Source: Macrophomina tecta
Taxonomy: Eukaryota; Ascomycota; Dothideomycetes; Botryosphaeriales; Botryosphaeriaceae
DNA: 64,000 nt
Direction: 5' to 3'
NCBI GenBank assembly: GCA_024180945.1
Contig: JAKSGN010000041.1
Location: forward strand, 3,162,001 to 3,226,000
The notes beneath the pieces are model-generated. The model worked only from the letters and a program-made list of their open reading frames with translations. It was not told where the DNA came from and ran no database searches. Made by a program: the position numbers and the translations under genes. Shown here in pieces: positions 55,839 to 64,000 of this stretch (position 1 is its first letter; each line of letters begins with the position of its first letter).

Positions 55839-57634
55839 TGCAGACGCGGTGCGATTATGTTGGTGGTTGAAGTCAGCCATCGAGAACCTACTTTAGTAAA
55901 TAGATAGACGAGAAACGGCCGGCTTCCATAGTGCAGAATTGAGGTACTCTGATTCTTATGGGCTCTGCTTTGATGGTATTGTACGGTAGAGCTTTCCGTG
56001 CCAGATCAGAACCCGAAGCCGACGAAGTATAACCCACCGTCTGAAATGTCATGAGGGAGCATTGCCATATCCCCTCAACACCTGGAAATACATCAGCTTT
56101 GAAACTGAAGCCCCATTTCTGAGCTATCATATCGAATCAACTGAATTCTGTTGGCGTCGTCAAGGGCCACGTTGACCATCCTCTGAGCACCCCAGTTGTG
56201 CTCTCCCGGCACAAGCAAAAACATGGTGTTGAAGTTCTTCACCTCCAGCAGCTGCATCAAAGACGATGCCTGCTCAAACAGGCTCAGGTTCGTATTCGCT
56301 GCTAGGTCACCTCGGATGTCTCACCGCCCGTTCTCTGTCCAGTTAAATGTCTAATTCATGAAGTCGCTGACTACGCAATGCGAATTGCTCATGACGACGG
56401 TGGTATCGAACTCCAGTCGTCCATCCAATGGCTCTCCGTCGTAATCTGTCAGCTCGATCAAGCTCTTCAGCGCGTCGATCGCAGCTTGCGGCTTAGTTCG
56501 TAGGTTCGTCCTTCTCGTCTTGACACCATCTCTTGTCATATTAATGCGCCTCTTGTTCCAATCCGAGCAGTTGCGGAAGGTAGCGGTTGAGAAGGCTTTC
56601 CCCATGGCGGTGCTATTTTCCAGGCCAGCGCCAGAGATGGAGACGATAGCTATATGGTGATAGCAATGGAAGGTTGTGCCGTTTCGGGGATTGCGTTGCC
56701 TGGAACATGGCGCGTATTCTCGTGCAGACGGTTGTAGTGCGTCCCATGTCCCGAAGCTGCCAACCTGGGCGAAGAAGTCCGCGGATAGGGAGCACCGACC
56801 TTGCGGTGATTGGGGTAGAAGGTACCCGCAGATAACTGAACATACCATGATCCTCATTTGCGAGAGCGAAAGGGCAGTTGAACAGGACCCACGCACTGCA
56901 TGTGGAACTCTAGGGTAGACGAAGGTATTTCTGATGTTCAAGGAGGCCTAGTGTCCCGGGCTGTCGATTCTGTATAGCACTTGACCGAGGCTGTATTTGA
57001 GGTTGGCAACGAAGTCGAAATTCCCGGGGCTGTCATCAGCCACTTCTTCATGCTCCGATGCGCTTCAAGATCTACTATTTTAGCCTTAAGGAAGTTCGCG
57101 GAAGGATTGTCTTCGAGAATGAGATGGCAGCAAGGGCAGTGAGGGAGAGGGAGAGCACGAATGAATTTGTTCGAATCCTGCTTGACGCCTGTGGTAGACT
57201 TGGTAAGTACGTGTCGTCATAGCGCCAAATCCTCACGCTAACTCATCATGTGGAGGGACTGAGGCCCGAATATTATTGTGCGGTACCAACCCAGAGTCCT
57301 GGCTCTCCATACGGAATCTGCTTCTGAAGTATTAATAACAAGCACACGTGTCTGTGTGAGGAGTAGGAGCATTATCCGGATACGGATGCTGCCAGTTTTT
57401 CCTAAAATTTACATCCGGACGAACACTTATACTCATGGTGAGGGTAGGCTGCATTGATGCTGACACTGATCTCGTTCTCCTGCCCGAGGGCCAACAATAG
57501 CATCGCACCATATGAAAGGGTATCAGTCGTATTATTACTCGTCTCCACATTTGCTGCAGTTTTCTTGTAGTTAGAACGCCTTGATCATGTACTCAGCGCA
57601 GGAACTAGAGAATTTGGTATCCTCATATGTGCGC
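55839..57634. other. Region between GH5 and FPP synthase genes
   Basis: About 1.8 kb with no firm gene. A minus-strand coding-like stretch (55880-56941) is listed separately as a possible decayed gene. Confidence 0.5.
55880..56941 (-). pseudogene. Possible decayed or unrecognised gene
   Basis: A minus-strand frame of 196 codons (56941-56351) ends in TAG. Past the stop, coding-like sequence follows in the minus strand to about 56100, including a Phe-Leu-Leu-Val-Pro-Gly-Glu-His-Asn-Trp-Gly segment. No plausible intron of normal length bridges the stop. I recognise no domain. It may be a broken gene, a gene with undetected introns, or chance. Confidence 0.2.
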
Positions 57635-58730
57635 TTATTTGCTGCGCTTGTAAATCTTCCTCAGGAACTCCTCGAAGACGCTCTTCTTCAGGCCCTCGCT
57701 CTCGTCAATGTTGGCAATCATGTCCCTGATCTCGCCCACACGCTTCTCCTCATAGTCCTCGTAGATCTTCTTCAGGTTCAGCTCCTCATACAGCTTCTTA
57801 ACCTCAGCCTCGCAAGCGGCATCCTTGCGACCGTAGTTCTTCTCGAGAACCTGACGCTGTTCGGGAGTGGCGATCTTGAGAGCCTGGTTGACTAGCCACG
57901 AACACTTGTTGTCCTGAATATCCGTGCCAATCTTGCCCAGCACCGTCGGGTCGGCGAAGTTGTCAAGGTAGTCGTCCTGGATCTGGAAGTACTCGCCCAT
58001 GGGAATGAGGATGTCCTTCGCAATCTGCAGGTTCTTGGGGGTGGCTTGGTCGCAGAAGTACAGGGCGAGAGCAACGGGGAGGTAGAAGCTGTAGTAGGCG
58101 GTCTTGTAGATGACAATGAACGTGTACTTCTCGAGCGAGAAGTTGTCCAGGTCAACCTTGTCTTCGGGAGCAGTGAGCAGGTCGCAAGCCTGGCCCAGCT
58201 CGGTCTGGAAGGTGACCTCGTGGAACAGCTCGACGAGGTCAATGTAGTGCTTGTTCTGGCGGAAGTACTTCTTCAACAAGACGTAGATGGAGGCTTCGAG
58301 CATGAAGGCGTCGTTGATGGCGATCATGCCAACGTCGGGCATCAGGTACCAGCAAGGGCTGCCGCGGCGGGTCTTTGAGCTGTCCATGATGTCGTCCGAG
58401 ACGAGGAAGAAGGCCTGGAGGAGCTCGATCATCCAGCCAAGCGTGGCCGAGTGGAAGAATTCGTCCTTGGTCAGGTCGCGGCCAAGCAGGAGGGACGAGG
58501 TGTCGACGACCGACATGCCGCGGTTGCACTTGCCGCCAACGGTGTTGTGGTTCAGGCTCTGGGGCACAGGGTCAGCTTCAGTGCGTCTCACACAAGCAAT
58601 TAGCCTGCGCGCATACGTTCTTGAACCACTGGAGGGCATTGTCGGGCAGGTTGTACTGCTTGCAATGGGCAAGCACATCCTCGACCAATTGCGGGAAGAC
58701 GCTCTCGAACTCCTTGAGGGTGACAGGCAT
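57635..58730 (-). CDS. ERG20: Farnesyl diphosphate synthase
   Basis: Condenses IPP with DMAPP and then GPP to make FPP, the precursor of ergosterol, dolichol, ubiquinone and prenylated proteins. Exons 58730-58617 and 58558-57635 with a 58 bp phase-0 intron give 345 residues, close to the 352 of yeast. The first aspartate-rich motif Asp-Asp-Ile-Met-Asp is at 93-97, preceded by Phe-Phe-Leu-Val-Ser. The second, Asp-Asp-Tyr-Leu-Asp, is at 233-237. Gly-Gly-Lys near 46-48 and the Arg-Arg-Gly after motif 1 bind diphosphate. The C-terminus ends Lys-Arg-Ser-Lys, as in FPP synthases, where a basic tail helps close the site. Cytosolic. It shares a 434 bp divergent promoter with the APC/C gene. Confidence 0.95.
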
Positions 58731-59164
58731 GGTGAAAGAGATTGGTTGCAGAGGTCAATGGGGCGGGCGAAGGGCGAGAGAGCGGAGAGAGGGCAGAGGA
58801 GGGGCGAGGGAATTGGGTATTCAATTCATCAAAGGGTCCAAAGGCGGTGAGAGCGCGATAGCCAGTGCTGCTGTGCCCCAACGCGCCCGCACCGGCAGCG
58901 CTGAGCGGAAGCTCCGAATTGGCCTGGAAGTTTAGCCGCAATGCCGCCGGCAGGCGTGTTTACGTGCCGCTGCGACAGGCGCGCTCTCTTCCGTCACAAC
59001 TTCCGCGACAGATTAGGAAACTTCCGACGGCCTTAGCCCGCATTCTCTCGCTCCGAATACTTGCGCGCCGCCGTAAACCCACATGCGCAGGCGACCAGCT
59101 TGATCCCTCCGAAAAACCACTCGCTTCATTTTGCCCCGCTCCGCTCGGAGCTTCCACAAGCATC
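58731..59164. promoter_or_regulatory. Divergent promoter, FPP synthase / APC8
   Basis: 434 bp between the start codons of two conserved housekeeping genes. It is GC-rich with no clear TATA box, the usual state of constitutive fungal promoters. Confidence 0.5.
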
Positions 59165-61188
59165 ATGAGCGGCCTCTCGGAAAGCGACACCGCCCAGCTG
59201 CAGGCCCAGCTTCGCCACGCTGTTGTCGCCTGCAACGAGCGCTGTCTTTACCAGTCGTCAAAATGGTCCGTCGCTAATGTCTTCCCTCCGCCACAATAGC
59301 AAGCCTGACATGGTGGCCCAGGGCGGCCGAGCTTCTCAATTCTTTCGAGTCAACCGACCTAACCTATGGCTCAGATACGGACGCCGACTCGCCCGTCGAG
59401 GAAGAACCCCGCTCAAAGAAAGACCCGTTTCCGCTGGACCCCATTGAGTCGTCTATGGAGTCTAGAGAACTCCACAAGTATCTGCTTGCGAAATCCTTCT
59501 TCGACTGTCGCGAATACGACCGTTGCGCCGCCGTCTTCATACCCGCATCCGCATCAGGCGCACCCGCACAAGCCCCATTGGCCCCTCCGGCCGCAAAGCC
59601 CAGGTCGAGCCACAAGGGCAAGGGAAAAGCAAAAGGCTCAGAACAGGCGGAATCCGCGACCGTTTCGTTCTCCGGGATAAGCCAGAAGTCCCTCTTCCTG
59701 GCGTTGTACGCGAAATACATCGCTGGCGAGAAGCGCAAGGATGAGGACAGCGAGATGATACTAGGTCCAGCTGATGGCGGCGCCACAATCAACAAAGAGC
59801 TCAAGGGCATTTCGAGGATACTGGAGGACTGGTTCAACGAGCGCCATGCCGAGGGCAAGGAGGGTTCGGGCTGGCTGGAATACCTCTACGGTATTATCAT
59901 GGCCAAGAGCAAGAATGAGGAGCTGGCAAAGCAGTGGCTGATCAAGAGCGTACATTTGTATCCCTACAACTGGGGCGCCTGGCAGGAGCTGTCATCATTG
60001 GTCAGCTCAGTGGAAGAACTGAACCTCATCACTGAGCAGCTTCCCCGGAACCTCATGACCTTTCTATTCCACATTTACACTAATCAGGAACTCTACCAAT
60101 CCACGGAGCAGATTCACAACGAGCTCAACCAGGTCCAAACCATCTTCCCCAACAGTGCGTTCCTCAAAACACAAAGAGCACTTCTCTACTACCACTCAAA
60201 AGATTTCGAGGAGGCCGAGTCGATATTCTCCTCCCTCCTCGTGACCGACCCCTACAGACTTGACGCCCTCGACAACTACTCCAACATCCTCTACGTCATG
60301 TCCCTTCGCCCGAAACTAGCCTTCCTTGCTCAGTTAGCCACAGCGAATGACAAGTTCCGTCCAGAAACATGTTGCGTAGTAGGCAACTACTACTCGCTGA
60401 AGTCAGAACACGAGAAAGCGGTCATGTACTTCCGCCGAGCTCTTACCTTAGACCGGAACTTCTTGTCCGCGTGGACGCTTATGGGACACGAGTACGTTGA
60501 GATGAAGAACACACATGCCGCCATCGAGTCTTACCGTCGCGCTGTTGACGTAAATCGCAAAGACTACCGCGCCTGGTACGGTTTGGGCCAAACATATGAG
60601 ATGCTGGAAATGTACAGTTACGCCCTGTTCTACTTCCAACGAGCGGCCAGTCTACGCCCGTACGATCCCAAGATGTGGCAAGCTGTCGGAAAGTGTTTTG
60701 CAGAAGTTGGCAAGATTGCAAATGGTATACGCGCCTACAAGCGCGCCCTGGTAGCTGCAAGTTACTACGACGGCGGCAGTGGCAGTTTCGGTGCCAATCC
60801 TGGTGAGGGAGGAACGCTCGCCTCTGGTGTTCTGGATCCTGAAACACTGTATCAAATCGCATTGCTTTATGAACGTCTTGACGATCGCGAAGAGTGCGCG
60901 GCGTACATGGAGCTTTGCCTAGCCCAGGAAGAAGGGCCGGAGCCCGACGCTGATGATCCGAACAGTCCAGGCAGTCTGGGCGATGGTGAGAGTCTGGGCG
61001 TTGGTGTTACACCAACGACGAGCAAGGCGCGGATGTGGCTGGCACGGTGGGCTTTCTTTAACAAGGATTATCAGCGTGCGATGGAGTTGGCGAATGAGCT
61101 GTGTCAGGATGGTGTGGATGTGGAGGACGCGAAGGCATTGGTGAGAGACGTGAGAGCGAGGATTGACAGGGAGAAAGTGAGGAGCTGA
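59165..61188 (+). CDS. CDC23: Anaphase-promoting complex subunit Cdc23/APC8
   Basis: A TPR subunit of the APC/C ubiquitin ligase, which drives exit from metaphase in the nucleus. Exons 59165-59265 and 59322-61188 with a 56 bp intron give 655 residues. The acceptor at 59320-59321 was chosen because it restores Ser-Ser-Lys-Trp-Ala-Ala-Glu-Leu-Leu, conserved at the Cdc23 N-terminus; a nearer AG (59298-59299) breaks the frame. The N-terminal APC8 domain (about 1-150) is followed by a low-complexity Ala/Pro/Lys insert (about 110-145). Tandem TPRs run from about 215 to 560, with blocks such as Ala-Leu-Thr-Leu-Asp-Arg-Asn and Trp-Tyr-Gly-Leu-Gly-Gln-Thr-Tyr-Glu. An acidic Gly/Ser insert (about 545-590) separates the last repeats. 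Confidence 0.92.
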
Positions 61189-61262
61189 CGTGGAGTGGTG
61201 GTGTGATTGAGACAGTAGTAGATTGTGGAGACGATGGTGGTGGTGGTGGTTGTGGGGGGGAG

Positions 61263-61308
<46 letters not shown>

Positions 61309-62337
61309 AGGACGCCCGGAGGGGTGATGTAAACAGAATAATGGATGCAGCAATGATTGATGCGTTGGCCGTGGATGGATATTTTACGGACGCGTTCCAT
61401 TCCGCTGATCCGCGAGGTATGGGGTCCGTATGTTGAAGCGGGCATGAGGCGGAATCAACGATGACTTCGCAGGATCGGACGGCTTACCCACCACCCCGCC
61501 TCAACTGGGAACTATTTCCAGGAAGACAACCGGTGGCCTTTTTCTACATTATTGGAGCAAGACAGGTATTTTGCCTCTCCTAGTGGGATGGTTTTAATGA
61601 AGGGTCTAATTGCGGGCCCATCACGACAACAGTTCGTTAAGTCTCCACGCGGAGTCCACAGCTGCGGGAGCGATGACGACACACAAGGCACGCGGCGTAG
61701 GGATCGACACCACTGCCCGAGCACCTCACAGAGCCGTCTGCTGACATCTGCCCCAGTCTTCTTCGCCCACGCTGGCGGCAGCCCAATAAGGGGTTCGACC
61801 TGTGGCTTCGTGTTGCCCTGCCTTTCGCCTCAAACGGTCGGGCGGCAGCGAGCGCCGCAATTCAGGTGGCGATCCAAGGGTTCACCTCACGCTGCAGGGT
61901 CCTTGGCTAGATCGGAGCTACTCCCAGTCCAGCCTGCCGCGTCCGGCGAGGGCCAGGCTTGCAAGGCACTCTCCTCTTGGATGACGCTGACTTCTTCCTC
62001 CCAAGCGCGGGCTGGCGCCACGATGTCGTGGCATGACCCTACGGACGCCGATGGCGCCTCTGTAAACAGCAGAGCGGGTGGTTGTTTCACTCTTTCTTCT
62101 TTATGTTGGCCCCCGTCATACCCTGCTCCTACCATTTTTCTCACAGACTTTCCTTATGACGAACCGTCTCCACAGCTTCAGCCGATCCAATCTTGATCCT
62201 GATTCTTGCCGGATATTGTTCCCTCGGTCTGAGCCTGTTCGTACTATCACTAAAACCACTGCTGCTCCTACTTCCTCCCCATCCCTAGCCTTCGCCTCCT
62301 CCATCGCCTCTCCGCACTCAGCCCGCTCACCACCGCC
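61189..62337. other. Intergenic between APC8 and the hydrolase gene
   Basis: No gene supported. Contains a GT microsatellite and short TGG runs just after APC8. A 214-codon plus frame (61552-62196) has no domain and unremarkable composition and is not called. Confidence 0.55.
61265..61305. repeat. (GT)20 microsatellite
   Basis: A 41 bp uninterrupted GT tract, preceded by TGG repeats (61233-61250) and a G run, lies 77 bp after the APC8 stop codon and probably within its 3' UTR. Confidence 0.9.
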
Positions 62338-63702
62338 ATGAATGGCGACACCCAACCCGCCATGAGCGACGACAAGCACCCGGCCACCGCCTCCGCCAAA
62401 AGCGCCGCCTCCGCCTATGGCGACCTGGACACGAGTGATAACACGGGCATCGACCTCATGCACCGGCGCAACCGCACGGCGCGCACCACGCTGCTGCACC
62501 AATTCCTGCGGCCCTTCCGCAGCCAGCTGGTCAAGCCGAGCGAGCCCTTCCCCCCCGGCTCGCCGCGTCTGACGCCGCACCCGTCGTGCGCCAAGATCTG
62601 CGGCGTCCACGAGCGCCAGGTCGCTGGCATCTGGCTGTACGACCTCGAGCCCAAGACCTCGCACAAGACGACGTCGAAGGCGACGACCAGTGCCGCCGCG
62701 TCGCACCTCAGCACCGCCGGCGAGATCGCGCACGAGGCCGCCGAGGAGGATACCCTGCGCAAGAATCGCGAGAATGCGGAGGGCATTGTGAGGAGGATTT
62801 ACTACATTGCGGGAGGCAGTTGGCGCGAGCCGCCCAGCCATCAGCATTGGAAGTTCATGGCCAAGTTGGCGGCCGCGACGCCGGGGACCGCAGTCAGTGT
62901 CGTCAGCGTGCCGTTGGCGCCGAATGAGACGGCCCAGACGGTGTTCCCGCGCTTGCTGACGCTGTACGAGCGCGTCATGGAGGAGTCGACGGAAAAGGGC
63001 GAGCGGGCCCTCTGGGCGGGAGACAGCAGCGGTGGAAACATTGTCTTGGGTCTTGTGGGCGAGGCGCTGAGGGTCGGCAGGACGGGACCGGACGCTGCAG
63101 AAGTCGCGAGGAGGGCGAGTGTCGTGGGCGAGACCGGGGAGAAGAAGCACGGCTTTCCGGAGACAAGCGGCAGGCCGGAAATGGAGCGGGGCAAGACGGC
63201 GGACGAGATCGTCGAGTTTGCGGCGGATGAGGCTATGCCGGTCGAGGCCAGGGAGGGTGTAAAGCCGCTGCCTGCCCCGTCAGCGCTCCTGATTATTTGT
63301 CCGAGTGTTGATGCCCGCCGCGAGAACGAGAAGATCGAGGCGATACAGGATAAGGATCCGATTCTGATCGCTGCGGAGAGTAAGCAGCAAGCGGCTGACT
63401 GGGCGGGGGATTGGTCTCTGGATGATGAGCGTATCAGCCCAGCGGTCAATTATACGGGCAAAGACAATCTCATTGAGTTGCTATCGGAGAAGGGCGTCAA
63501 GGTTCATGGAATAACCGCTGGATACGATATCCTCAGCCCTGACGCTATCATTCTGCGGGAGAGGTTGGAGAAGGGAGGGGTGTATGGGAAATGGCTGCAC
63601 TGGGATAAGCAGATGCACTGTTTTCCGTTGGCATGGTTTTATGGGCTGCCTGAAAGCAAGGAAGGACTGCATTGGATCATACGCGTTCTTCAGGAAGAGT
63701 AA
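62338..63702 (+). CDS. Alpha/beta hydrolase of the hormone-sensitive-lipase-like group
   Basis: A single-exon, 454-residue esterase or lipase-like enzyme; substrate unknown. The nucleophile motif Gly-Asp-Ser-Ser-Gly-Gly gives Ser230. Likely partners are Asp396 (Gly-Tyr-Asp-Ile-Leu-Ser-Pro-Asp) and His426 (Gln-Met-His-Cys-Phe-Pro). The oxyanion region reads Ile-Ala-Gly-Gly-Ser-Trp (157-162) where the group has His-Gly-Gly-Gly, so the usual His and last Gly are replaced. Insertions at about 108-145 (Thr/Ser/Ala) and 245-310 (charged) make it longer than the basic fold. No signal peptide or membrane anchor is seen. The upstream leader is pyrimidine-rich, and the ATG chosen is the first in frame. 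Confidence 0.75.
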   Translation: MNGDTQPAMSDDKHPATASAKSAASAYGDLDTSDNTGIDLMHRRNRTARTTLLHQFLRPFRSQLVKPSEPFPPGSPRLTPHPSCAKICGVHERQVAGIWLYDLEPKTSHKTTSKATTSAAASHLSTAGEIAHEAAEEDTLRKNRENAEGIVRRIYYIAGGSWREPPSHQHWKFMAKLAAATPGTAVSVVSVPLAPNETAQTVFPRLLTLYERVMEESTEKGERALWAGDSSGGNIVLGLVGEALRVGRTGPDAAEVARRASVVGETGEKKHGFPETSGRPEMERGKTADEIVEFAADEAMPVEAREGVKPLPAPSALLIICPSVDARRENEKIEAIQDKDPILIAAESKQQAADWAGDWSLDDERISPAVNYTGKDNLIELLSEKGVKVHGITAGYDILSPDAIILRERLEKGGVYGKWLHWDKQMHCFPLAWFYGLPESKEGLHWIIRVLQEE

Positions 63703-64000
63703 AACCGAGAACTCCAGAGGTCGGACGGACTTTTTGGGTGTAGCTGGGAGATAGAGAGGTTCTCGTTCAGATATGCCAAGCCGTAACGGGATAGATAGCC
63801 AGACCATTAGATACCCAAAGATCAACAGTAGGGGAATAGAGGAGACATTCGTATCCGTGCTCCATTCTTTGCAAGCTCATTGGAGAAAGCAAAGCCGGTA
63901 TGACATAGCAGAGCCGCCAAGCCCAAAGCTTTTTTCGCGGCAAGATTACCAGATCTGGGATCATTGCTGCGAGGTGGGTTGGCGCGATTGGTTCGCGGAC
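63703..64000. other. 3' flank of the hydrolase gene to the window end
   Basis: No gene seen; only short frames. Confidence 0.6.

Noticed and set aside
32744..61188. Secondary-metabolite gene cluster (transporter, monooxygenase, FPP synthase, dehydrogenase)
   Set aside because: No polyketide, peptide or terpene cyclase backbone gene; housekeeping genes lie between, and FPP synthase and Cdc23 are conserved core genes.
62116..63150. 344-codon minus-strand frame opposite the hydrolase gene
   Set aside because: It is antisense to a GC-rich gene with clear motifs and shows no domain; treated as a shadow.

Overview
The window is filamentous ascomycete (Pezizomycotina) nuclear DNA. The evidence is short GT..AG introns (49-165 nt), typical fungal genes, and a large block mutated in the way repeat-induced point mutation (RIP) does it. 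The species cannot be named; a Dothideomycete-like genome with AT-rich and gene-rich compartments would fit.

The window has two compartments. Bases 1 to about 31,150 are an AT-rich transposon graveyard. CpA and TpG are almost absent, TpA is in great excess, CpG is spared, and former coding frames are full of TAA/TAG. Under the damage I can read: two Ty1/copia relics on the minus strand (1-2000 and 29212-31170); a 6.57 kb Ty3/gypsy chromovirus, family A, at 4547-11119 with equal 799 bp LTRs, nested in the 3' LTR of an older family B copy; an 8.26 kb complete family B chromovirus at 18137-26396 with 788 bp LTRs and a 5 bp target duplication; and several fragments. Family B carries an antisense reading frame between pol and the 3' LTR that is present in two copies.

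Inside this graveyard sit two intact, unmutated, apparently identical 1850 bp pogo/Fot1-like DNA transposons in inverted orientation (16246-18095 minus; 27360-29209 plus). Each has 44 bp inverted repeats, TA target duplications and a 549-residue DDE transposase. They arrived after the mutation of their surroundings.

From about 31.2 kb the base composition becomes normal and single-copy genes follow: an ACS-family MFS transporter; an F-box-like gene of unknown role; two RNase H-fold genes, the second lacking three of four catalytic acids; a flavin monooxygenase; ribokinase; an insulin-degrading-enzyme type M16 protease ending in SKL; an EthD-domain protein; an acyl-CoA dehydrogenase; a secreted GH5 beta-glucanase; farnesyl diphosphate synthase divergent from the APC/C subunit Cdc23/APC8; and an alpha/beta hydrolase. 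This is housekeeping and accessory metabolism, not a biosynthetic cluster. Coordinates of degraded elements are approximate except where LTR or TIR ends are stated. Exon boundaries were inferred from splice signals, reading frame and family motifs.
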